From Mailhella sp. (lineage in GTDB: Bacteria > Desulfobacterota > Desulfovibrionia > Desulfovibrionales > Desulfovibrionaceae), in contig JARHYD010000076.1 of assembly GCA_029258655.1 (NCBI GenBank), positions 1-39,018 of the forward strand: a stretch of 39,018 bases of DNA. The letters run 5' to 3'. Below the pieces are notes generated by a model. It made no database searches. It worked only from the letters and a program-made list of their open reading frames with translations, and was not told the origin of the DNA. Positions 32,757 through 39,018 of the stretch are shown here, piece after piece. Position numbers and translations under genes: made by a program. How positions within the stretch are numbered: the stretch's first letter is position 1; each line of letters begins with the position of its first letter.

Positions 32757-33299
32757 ATGGAAATTCGTGGAACAACTATATTAGCTGTAAAAAAAGAAAA
32801 TAGTGTGGTTATTGTTGGTGATGGGCAAGTTACTATGGGACAAAGTATGGTGATGAAACATTCTGCTAAAAAAGTCCGTCGCTTATATAAAGGAAAAGTA
32901 ATAGGTGGTTTTGCAGGTGCTACGGCTGATGCTTTTACACTTTTTGAAAGATTTGAGGCAAAACTTGAAGAATGTGGGGGAAATCTTACTCGTGCAGCTG
33001 TGGAACTTGCTAAAGATTGGAGAAAAGATAAATATTTGCGTAAACTTGAGGCAATGTTGCTTGTTGCTGATATTGATCATATTTTAATTTTAACTGGGAC
33101 TGGTGATGTTATTGAACCAGATAATGATGTGGCAGCGATTGGTTCTGGAGGAAGTTTTGCTTTATCCGCTGCTAGGGCTTTATTAAAACATAGTGATTTA
33201 GATGCAGAACAAATTGCTCGGGAGTCAATGGAAATAGCAGGTGATATTTGTGTTTTTACAAACCATAATTTAACGTTAGAAAAATTAGAAAAAGAATAA
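32757..33299 (+). CDS. hslV: ATP-dependent protease subunit HslV (ClpQ)
   Basis: A 180-residue proteasome-like peptidase. The ATG at 32757 is preferred because the family begins [11 protein letters not shown]; an in-frame upstream ATG (32739) would overlap the protease gene. The catalytic Thr follows a short propeptide (MEIRG). Further signatures are [32 protein letters not shown] and [15 protein letters not shown]. HslV forms a double hexamer that degrades proteins unfolded by HslU; hslU is not next to it here. It starts eight bases after the protease stop. Confidence 0.95.
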   Translation: MEIRGTTILAVKKENSVVIVGDGQVTMGQSMVMKHSAKKVRRLYKGKVIGGFAGATADAFTLFERFEAKLEECGGNLTRAAVELAKDWRKDKYLRKLEAMLLVADIDHILILTGTGDVIEPDNDVAAIGSGGSFALSAARALLKHSDLDAEQIARESMEIAGDICVFTNHNLTLEKLEKE

Positions 33300-33432
33300 T
33301 TTTTTATAAATGATATTAGGGGGGACATAATTTTATTTTATCGTGTAATTATAAAAAGATATGTTATGCTATTATATAAATAACGTGTATTTTTATTATA
33401 AGGATATGCGAATAAGGGGAATTTCTTTTATT

Positions 33433-33462
33433 TTGTTTTATTCTTGTTTTAGTTGCTATAAT
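33433..33462 (+). promoter_or_regulatory. Extended -10 promoter of corA
   Basis: TTGCTATAAT contains a perfect extended -10 element (TGCTATAAT, 33454-33462). A TTGTTT box (33433-33438) lies 18 bases upstream of the -10. The 224-base gap after hslV holds this and a similar TGCTATTAT at 33367-33375, so corA is probably transcribed on its own. Confidence 0.55.
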
Positions 33463-33523
33463 AAAGGGAAATTACGCGTAGCAATTTTCACTGGTTAACA
33501 TTGTATATTTTGAGCTAAAAGAC

Positions 33524-34492
33524 ATGATAAAAAAAGTTATTCGGATAAAAAATCAACGCTATACAGAAATAGATGAAAATGTTTCTGTTGTTGAGACAAT
33601 AGCACAAAATAAGCATGATTTATTTTGGTTTGATTATAGTGAAATTGTACCAAGTGAATGGGCAGCACTTGTAGATTCTTTGCAGTTAAATGATTTAGAA
33701 AAACTTTTTTTAACGGATAAAAAAGCTTTTCCAAAAGTTGAAACAATAAAAACAAATGGACTGTATTTACGAGTTCCTACTTCTAATGCGTGGGAATATA
33801 ATTCTCATTATATTCATTTAATTTTAATTGGAAATGTTTTTATTACTGTTTCGCGAGTGAAAAGCAACGCTATTGAAAAAGCATTGCAACAACTAAAAGC
33901 AGGAGCTTTAATTGAAGGCATTGAAGGTGTTTTTTTGTTGATGTTTTTACTTGAAGGTTTAGAAGAGCATTTAGTAAATAATTATTTAGAAGCACGGAAT
34001 ATTATTAATGAGTTTATTGCCTCACTTGATGTAAAACCCCATGATGAAGATAATGATAATGTTGTACGTATAAAAGGAAAACTTGATGGAATTGCAGGGC
34101 AATGCGAAGAGTTTTTATTTGGTTGTACTTTGTTAAGAACTATTTTAAGTATACCTGTGTTTCCTGTTAGTACCAAAAAAATATTAAATGATATTGTTGA
34201 TACATTAACCCACGTGGAAAATAGTATGCGTAAGCTTGATAATCGGTTAGAAGACCAATTACATAGAATAGATTCTCATTTGCGAGAATTAGCAGATAAA
34301 CGCTTGCGTATGTTGACTATTTTATCTAGTATTTTCTTACCTCTTACTTTTATTTCAAGCCTTTATGGTATGAATTTTGAGTTTATGCCTGAATTATCCT
34401 ATAAATATGCTTATCCTATATGTCTTGCTGTTATGGGCATTGTAGCGATTATTATGTTGGCTTTTTTTGCAATAAAGGGGTGGTTTAAATAA
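33524..34492 (+). CDS. corA: CorA-family magnesium/cobalt channel
   Basis: A 322-residue CorA protein. The N-terminal cytoplasmic domain is alpha/beta with long helices. Two C-terminal membrane segments (about 262-282 and 296-318) flank the signature YGMNFEFMPEL, with the GMN motif near residues 281-284. CorA forms a pentameric inner-membrane channel for Mg2+ and also takes up Co2+ and Ni2+. It lies about 4 kb from the start of the cobalamin operon, which uses cobalt, but on the opposite strand with its own promoter, so a link is only suggestive. Confidence 0.92.
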   Translation: MIKKVIRIKNQRYTEIDENVSVVETIAQNKHDLFWFDYSEIVPSEWAALVDSLQLNDLEKLFLTDKKAFPKVETIKTNGLYLRVPTSNAWEYNSHYIHLILIGNVFITVSRVKSNAIEKALQQLKAGALIEGIEGVFLLMFLLEGLEEHLVNNYLEARNIINEFIASLDVKPHDEDNDNVVRIKGKLDGIAGQCEEFLFGCTLLRTILSIPVFPVSTKKILNDIVDTLTHVENSMRKLDNRLEDQLHRIDSHLRELADKRLRMLTILSSIFLPLTFISSLYGMNFEFMPELSYKYAYPICLAVMGIVAIIMLAFFAIKGWFK

Positions 34493-34611
34493 GGAGTGTT
34501 TTCAAAATTTTCATAATTACTTTAACTATGTTAGAAAGATAAGTATAACATACTAAAGTGTATTTTAAAATTAATTTTTATTTTTACAGAAAATAAAGAA
34601 TGAAATCTTAC

Positions 34612-34640
34612 TTGACGAAAAAAAAATAACGCTATATATT
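34612..34640 (+). promoter_or_regulatory. Promoter of the small membrane protein gene
   Basis: TTGACG (34612-34617), a 17-base spacer and TATATT (34635-34640) form a strong sigma-70-like promoter, 34 bases before the ATG at 34674. A GAGG ribosome site lies between them. Confidence 0.65.
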
Positions 34641-34673
34641 CTTTAAATAAACTATTTTCTCGAGGTTAGTTAT

Positions 34674-34865
34674 ATGCAATGGATGCAAATGGGGGAAACA
34701 ATTCATAGTCCTGCACCATGGGATTTACCTTTATGGGATCCTTCACACGTGGTCTTTTTTGGTGTTCTTTATGCTGTTTTGGCTTGTCTTGGTATAGGTC
34801 TTGCTTTAGTGCATCGTGGAGCTAAAAAAGATATGCAAAAAGAAGAAAACGGCGAACAACATTAA
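34674..34865 (+). CDS. Small single-span membrane protein of unknown function
   Basis: A 63-residue protein. The N-terminal 27 residues are Trp/Pro/Met-rich (MQWMQMGETIHSPAPWDLPL) and probably lie outside the membrane. A single membrane segment spans about residues 28-46 (VVFFGVLYAVLACLGIGLAL), and the tail is charged and His-ended (RGAKKDMQKEENGEQH). It has its own good promoter and a GAGG ribosome site, so it is probably real and well expressed. The shape resembles small accessory subunits of membrane oxidoreductases, but no partner gene is nearby. Similar short proteins seem to occur in Desulfovibrio, from memory only. Confidence 0.7.
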   Translation: MQWMQMGETIHSPAPWDLPLWDPSHVVFFGVLYAVLACLGIGLALVHRGAKKDMQKEENGEQH

Positions 34866-35020
34866 AAATATTTAATTTTTTTGTTAATAATTTCTTGTCT
34901 TTTCTTTTAAAGTAGTATATATTTTTTTCTCATTATTATTGATAATGAATATTTTTGCTTTTAATGCAAAAAGAAATATTTTCTTTTTGACATAATATAC
35001 CCAAGAAGGTGGTGATTTTA

Positions 35021-35224
35021 GTGCCAGGAGTATTCTTAAACGAAGACGAATATAATTTTGATCTCGCTTTACGTCGCTTTAAAAAGCAAGTAGAAAAGGC
35101 TGGTATTCTTTCTGAAATGAAAAAACGCCAACATTTTGAAAAGCCTAGCGTTATGCGTAAAAAGAAAAAGGCTGCTGCTCGTAAGCGTCTTATGAAGAAA
35201 ATGCGTAAGATTAATATGGCATAA
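35021..35224 (+). CDS. rpsU: 30S ribosomal protein S21
   Basis: A 67-residue bS21 protein. GTG at 35021 is chosen because the family begins [20 protein letters not shown] and a strong AAGGTGGTGA ribosome site lies just upstream. The middle reads [19 protein letters not shown] and the C-terminus is Lys/Arg-rich ([18 protein letters not shown]), as in all S21. It binds the 30S platform near the anti-Shine-Dalgarno region. rpsU followed by a yqeY-like gene is a common order. Confidence 0.96.
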   Translation: MPGVFLNEDEYNFDLALRRFKKQVEKAGILSEMKKRQHFEKPSVMRKKKKAAARKRLMKKMRKINMA

Positions 35225-35266
35225 TTTGATTACTTATACTTAGGTATAACATAAATTTGCTACAAG

Positions 35267-35295
35267 GAAACCGGAAGTCCATGATTTCCGGTTTC
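35267..35295 (+). terminator. Hairpin after rpsU
   Basis: GAAACCGGAA pairs with TTCCGGTTTC around a nine-base loop, 42 bases after the rpsU stop and before yqeY. The T-run after it is short (TTTCTTAAC), so it may be a partial terminator that adjusts read-through into yqeY. Confidence 0.6.
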
Positions 35296-35327
35296 TTAAC
35301 ATTATACTTTGTAGGAGGAATAAGTAT

Positions 35328-35786
35328 ATGAGTATTGCTGAAAAAATAGAAAAAGAATATTTAGAAGCATATAAAGCGAAAGATAAAAATCGTTTAGAAA
35401 CATTACGTCTTTTAAAAACAGCAGCAAAAAATAGACAAGTTGAATTAAAGCAATCTCTTATTCCTCTTTCTGATGACGAATATATGACGGTTCTTTTACG
35501 TCAAGTAAAACAAAGACAAGAATCAATCGAACTTTATAGAAATGCAAATCGCCATGATTTAGCAGATAAAGAACAAGCAGAACTTGAAATTTTACAAGAA
35601 TATTTGCCAAAACAATTATCTGAAGAAGAATTAAAAGATGTTATTGAAAAAGCTTGTCAACCTTATTTAGCTGAAGGAATGAAAGCAATGGGTAAGGTTA
35701 TTAAATCTATTATGGACGAATATAAAGGACAAGTTGACGGTAAGCTTGTAAGTGAAGCAGTAAAAGCTCGTTTACAACAAGCATAA
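35328..35786 (+). CDS. yqeY: GatB/YqeY-domain protein
   Basis: A 152-residue YqeY-family protein of the usual length. The N-terminus SIAEKIEKEYLEAYKAKDK and RLETLRLLKTAAKNRQVE matches the family, as does LRQVKQRQESIELYRNANRHD. The C-terminal helical domain (EYLPKQLSEEEL, then KAMGKVIKSIMDEYKGQVDG) is the one shared with the tRNA-binding tail of GatB. Its exact role is unknown; a tRNA or amidotransferase-related function is assumed from the domain. It has a strong ribosome site (TAGGAGGAA) and precedes mutS2 by 14 bases. Confidence 0.93.
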   Translation: MSIAEKIEKEYLEAYKAKDKNRLETLRLLKTAAKNRQVELKQSLIPLSDDEYMTVLLRQVKQRQESIELYRNANRHDLADKEQAELEILQEYLPKQLSEEELKDVIEKACQPYLAEGMKAMGKVIKSIMDEYKGQVDGKLVSEAVKARLQQA

Positions 35787-35800
35787 ATGATTTATACTTT

Positions 35801-38137
35801 ATGGATGAATTTAGTTTACAAGCACTAGAATTTTCTAAGGTGTTGCAACATTTGGCGTCTTTTTCTAAGTCAGAAGCTGGAAAAAATGCGTGTCTTATGT
35901 TGCAACCTTTTTCTTGTTTAAAAGATATTGAACATTTTCAACACGTTTTTGATGAGTATAGCTTATGGAAAAGTAAAGGAAATTTTGCTTTACATGATTT
36001 TCCAGATATACGTTTTTTATTGGAAAATATTTCTGCACAAAATTTTGATCCAGATACTGATGATTTTTGGGCAATGCGTGAAGTATTAAAACTTATAAAA
36101 AATGCTTATACTTCTTTACATATTTTTGAAAAAGAATTTCCCATCTTATGTGGTGAGTATGAATTTGATTTTCCAGAAAAATCATATTCTGCTCTTGTTC
36201 GTTGTATTGCTGATGATGCAAGTTTTAAAGATGAAAGTTCACCTGGTTTATTATTGGTTCGGAATGAGCTTCGTGGGTTACATCAAAGCTGTTTGCGTAA
36301 AGTAAAAGAATACAGCGAGCAGTACAATATTGGCCATTATTTGCAAGATGATTATATGACCATAGTTGGTGATAGATATGTATTGCCTTTAAAAGCAAAT
36401 TTTAAAGGTCGCTTGCAAGGTATTATACATGATTATTCACGAACAGGGGAGACTCTTTATTTTGAACCAATGTTTCTTGTGGAACTCAATAATCGTTTGC
36501 AAGAATTAAAACAAGAAGAACGTGAAGAAATTCAAAAAATTATCCATTTGATTAAAGAATTATTATTTTCTGAAGAACAAGCGTTAAAACAAGCTTGGGA
36601 ATTTCTTTTGTTATTAGATGTTAATGAGGCAAAATGTGGTTTAGCAGAAGTGTATGTTGCTAAGCATAAAACACAGTTACAAGGCCATGAAGGTTTTTGT
36701 GTTCCTTTTGGTGAAACGCTTACATTGGAAAAAGCTTATCATCCACTATTGTTGTTAGAAAATAATAAAACAAAATCGTCTATTCAAATTCAACCTATTG
36801 ATTTGATTTTTAGAAAACAGGATAAAATACTTGTAATAAGTGGTGGTAATTCTGGTGGTAAAACTGTTGCTCTAAAAACACTTGGTTTAATAGGTTTAAT
36901 GTGTTTAGCTGCTTTGCCTGTACCTGTTGCAAAAGGCTCAAGTATTTTATTTTTTAAGAGAATTCATGCTTTTATTGGTGATGAGCAAAGCCTTGATGAT
37001 CATGTTTCTACTTTTACAGGACAAATTAGGCACTTAGCTGCAATATGGGAGAGTTTAGATAGCTCTCATCTACTTTTGCTTGATGAGTTTGGAGCAGGAA
37101 CTGACCCTTCACAAGGGGCAGCATTAGCACAGGCTGTGCTTGATGGCTTGCTTGAGAAAGCGTGCTATGCTGTAAGTGCAACCCATTTTCCAGCATTAAA
37201 AAGTTATGCTTTGACTAATCAAGGTGTACGGGCTGCGTCTGTTTTGTTTGATGAAAATAGCAAAAAACCTTTGTATAAATTGGCGTATGATCAGGTAGGA
37301 GCAAGTAAGGCTCTTGATGTAGCACGTGAACATGGATTAGCAGAAAGTATTCTTGTGAAAGCTTCACAATATTTACTTGTTGATACAAAAGAGCAAGATC
37401 TTGTAATAGCAAAATTAAATGCTGTTGCTGTTGAACGGGAAAAAGAAGTAGAGCATTTACAAAAAGAATTGCAAAAAACAAAGCAAAAACGTGAACAATT
37501 ACAAGAAAAATATGAAAAAGAAATAAAAATATTACAAACTGAGTTTAGAGAAAAATCACAAGAACTTATTCGAGCTTGGAAAACAGAAAAAGTTTCTGCT
37601 AAAGAAACTATGAAAAAACTTGGGCAATTACGAACAGAACTTGTTAAAAATGAAACAGAAAAAGAAGCATTGCCTGAAGTTGATGAAAAAGCTTTGAAAA
37701 TAGGAATAGAGGTGTTCCATAGACCATGGAATAAAAAAGCTTTGATTCAAGAAATAGATACAAAGGCAAAAAAAGTTAAAATTAATTTAGGTGGTGTTTC
37801 TATGTGGGCATCATTTAAAGATATTGAAATAACAGGAAGTTCTGTAAAACAAACGTCCAAAATAGGTGTAATACAAAATCTTTCTCAAACAAAATCAAGT
37901 TTTACCCTTGACTTACGGGGAAAACGTGCTGATTTAGCTATTACAGAATTACATCAATTTTTAGATAATGCTTTGTTAGCTGGTTATGATAATGTGGAAA
38001 TTATTCATGGACGCGGTACAGGGGCATTACGAAAAGCAGTACATGAAGTGTTAAAAGGGTATGCTGTTATTGAAAGTTTTTCTTTGGCAACAGAGGAAAA
38101 TGGTGGTGATGGTATGACTATGGTAACATTTCGTTAA
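35801..38137 (+). CDS. mutS2: MutS2 family protein with C-terminal Smr domain
   Basis: A 778-residue MutS2. The core and clamp helices occupy about 1-320. The ATPase domain has Walker A in ISGGNSGGKTVALKTLG (about 345-361), Walker B in LLLLDEFGAGTDPSQGAAL (about 423-441) and SATHFPALK. A long Lys/Glu-rich coiled coil (about 520-620) follows. The C-terminal Smr nuclease domain starts at DLRGKRADLAITELHQF (about 704) and contains EIIHGRGTGALRKAVHEVL. The mismatch-recognition domain I of MutS is absent, as usual. MutS2 suppresses homologous recombination in some bacteria and rescues collided ribosomes in others. It probably follows yqeY in one operon. Confidence 0.95.
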   Translation: MDEFSLQALEFSKVLQHLASFSKSEAGKNACLMLQPFSCLKDIEHFQHVFDEYSLWKSKGNFALHDFPDIRFLLENISAQNFDPDTDDFWAMREVLKLIKNAYTSLHIFEKEFPILCGEYEFDFPEKSYSALVRCIADDASFKDESSPGLLLVRNELRGLHQSCLRKVKEYSEQYNIGHYLQDDYMTIVGDRYVLPLKANFKGRLQGIIHDYSRTGETLYFEPMFLVELNNRLQELKQEEREEIQKIIHLIKELLFSEEQALKQAWEFLLLLDVNEAKCGLAEVYVAKHKTQLQGHEGFCVPFGETLTLEKAYHPLLLLENNKTKSSIQIQPIDLIFRKQDKILVISGGNSGGKTVALKTLGLIGLMCLAALPVPVAKGSSILFFKRIHAFIGDEQSLDDHVSTFTGQIRHLAAIWESLDSSHLLLLDEFGAGTDPSQGAALAQAVLDGLLEKACYAVSATHFPALKSYALTNQGVRAASVLFDENSKKPLYKLAYDQVGASKALDVAREHGLAESILVKASQYLLVDTKEQDLVIAKLNAVAVEREKEVEHLQKELQKTKQKREQLQEKYEKEIKILQTEFREKSQELIRAWKTEKVSAKETMKKLGQLRTELVKNETEKEALPEVDEKALKIGIEVFHRPWNKKALIQEIDTKAKKVKINLGGVSMWASFKDIEITGSSVKQTSKIGVIQNLSQTKSSFTLDLRGKRADLAITELHQFLDNALLAGYDNVEIIHGRGTGALRKAVHEVLKGYAVIESFSLATEENGGDGMTMVTFR

Positions 38138-38148
38138 GTTTTTATAAC

Positions 38149-38168
38149 AAGTTAATGATAACTTTTTT
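38149..38168 (+). terminator. Weak terminator after mutS2
   Basis: AAGTTA pairs with TAACTT around ATGA and is followed by TTTT, 12 bases after the mutS2 stop. The stem is short and AT-rich, so read-through into the next gene at 38183 is likely. Confidence 0.35.
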
Positions 38169-38182
38169 GATGGGAAAAATTT

Positions 38183-39018
38183 ATGCGATATTGTAAAAAT
38201 TGTTTACAACCAGATACAAGACCTGGAATTAAATTTGATGAAAATGGTATTTGTTATGCTTGTGTGTATAATGAAAGTAAAAAGGAAATTGATTGGGGTA
38301 AACGTGAGCAAGAATTAAAAGATATTGCAGAGTGGGCAAAAGCAAATTCTCATGGTAGTTATGATTGTGTTGTTGGAGTAAGTGGTGGAAAGGATAGTAC
38401 TTTTCAGGCTGTTTATGTGAAAGAAAAACTAGGATTAAATCCACTTTTAGTAAATTGTGAACCAGATGAAATAACAGAATTGGGAAGACATAATATTGAT
38501 AATTTATCAAGTTTGGGTTTTGATATTATAAAAATAAAACCAAATCCTCTTATAACTAAAAAATTGGTTAAACGTTCTTTTTATGAATTTGGAAATGTTT
38601 TAAAGCCAACAGAATATTGTTTAATAGCATCAGCATATATTATAGCAGAAAAATTTGATATTCCTTTAATTGTTCAAGGGGAAAGTGATGCGTTAGCATT
38701 AGGAATTATGGAATGTTCTATTGGTACTGATGGTGATGCATTAAACATGAATAATTGTCAGACATTAGCAGGTTGTAATGCTTCTGATTGGTTTGATGAC
38801 GAGTTAGGATTGGATCAACTATTTTTTTATCAATTTCCAAATAAAGAAATAATGCATTCTAAAAATATAAAAGCTATTTATTTACAATATTACGCTAAAG
38901 AATGGTCACAAAATCACAATGCAGCTTTTGCGTTAGAGCGAGGTTTTCGTGGACGAGAAAAAGAAGATTTACATGATTTAGGACGATATACTAGAAATAC
39001 AGGTGTAGATAGTGATTT
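38183..39018 (+). CDS. N-acetyl-sugar amidotransferase, WbpG/PseA-like (5' part)
   Basis: An open frame of 278 codons runs from ATG 38183 off the window end. It starts MRYCKNCLQPDTRPGI, followed by CYACVYNE: the two Cys pairs form a probable zinc site. The PP-loop ATP-binding motif is VVGVSGGKDSTFQA (about residues 69-82). The frame continues with PTEYCLIASAYIIAEKF and QGESDALALG. This is the WbpG/PseA/LegN type N-acetyl-sugar amidotransferase, which adds an amidino group to UDP-linked or nonulosonic-acid precursors, usually with HisH/HisF-like partners. It suggests that a further O-antigen or flagellin-glycan locus lies to the right. About 100 residues of the normal length of about 380 are missing because of the window edge. 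Confidence 0.85.
   Translation, partial: MRYCKNCLQPDTRPGIKFDENGICYACVYNESKKEIDWGKREQELKDIAEWAKANSHGSYDCVVGVSGGKDSTFQAVYVKEKLGLNPLLVNCEPDEITELGRHNIDNLSSLGFDIIKIKPNPLITKKLVKRSFYEFGNVLKPTEYCLIASAYIIAEKFDIPLIVQGESDALALGIMECSIGTDGDALNMNNCQTLAGCNASDWFDDELGLDQLFFYQFPNKEIMHSKNIKAIYLQYYAKEWSQNHNAAFALERGFRGREKEDLHDLGRYTRNTGVDSD

Noticed and set aside
34986-35000. TTGACATAATATAC before rpsU as a promoter
   Set aside because: The TTGACA and the TAATAT/TATAC are adjacent rather than about 17 bases apart, so they cannot be the -35 and -10 of one promoter; the true rpsU promoter was not resolved.

Overview
The window suggests an AT-rich, Gram-negative bacterium related to the Desulfovibrionaceae (Lawsonia/Desulfovibrio-like). 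This is inferred from the gene content: a multi-domain anaerobic cobalamin operon, an rpsU-yqeY-mutS2 block, hslV, an M48-TPR protease, a flgBC-fliEF operon behind a -24/-12 promoter, and G/C-rich intergenic hairpins. No rRNA or tRNA gene was recognised, so the assignment is tentative.

Positions 1-1187 are a graveyard of insertion sequences: an IS5-type end inserted into an IS1595 remnant, next to a decayed IS30 transposase. Positions 1188-7845 form a seven-gene plus-strand surface-sugar operon. It holds a complete GDP-D-glycero-D-manno-heptose set (gmhA, hddA and an hddC-gmhB fusion) and four modifying enzymes: a 4,6-dehydratase, an RmlC-type epimerase, a GDP-fucose-synthase-like reductase and a ColD-like PLP enzyme with His in place of the Schiff-base Lys. 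The likely product is a 6-deoxy- or 3,6-dideoxy-heptose for LPS or capsule. The operon promoter has an alternating TA run between its -35 and -10 boxes, a possible phase-variation switch.

Positions 7898-11648 form a convergent minus-strand cluster: TagF-like polyol-phosphate transferase, IspD/TarI-like cytidylyltransferase, SDR enzyme and TylF-type methyltransferase. It probably makes and transfers a CDP-activated group. A dead IS5-family element (11833-12661) closes this island, followed by a hairpin-rich spacer (12685-13012).

Positions 13013-16793 hold a YbgC thioesterase (minus) and a short flagellar operon, flgB-flgC-fliE-fliF. The operon ends with a 77-codon gene that repeats the C-terminal, FliG-docking-like motif of FliF. 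The operon stops at a strong terminator with no fliG, next to an IS-like relic (16904-17165) and an orphan membrane sulfatase-fold protein.

Positions 18865-29590 are a minus-strand anaerobic cobalamin operon: cbiL, cbiC, cbiD, cbiET, cbiF-G-H triple fusion, cbiA and cobD-cbiP fusion. These carry most steps from precorrin-2 to cobyric acid plus aminopropanol-phosphate formation. CbiK, CbiJ, CbiB and the nucleotide-loop genes are not here.

Positions 29857-38137 are housekeeping genes on the plus strand: cysS, M48-TPR protease, hslV, corA, a small membrane protein, rpsU, yqeY and mutS2. The window ends inside a WbpG/PseA-like N-acetyl-sugar amidotransferase gene, probably the start of another surface-glycan locus.
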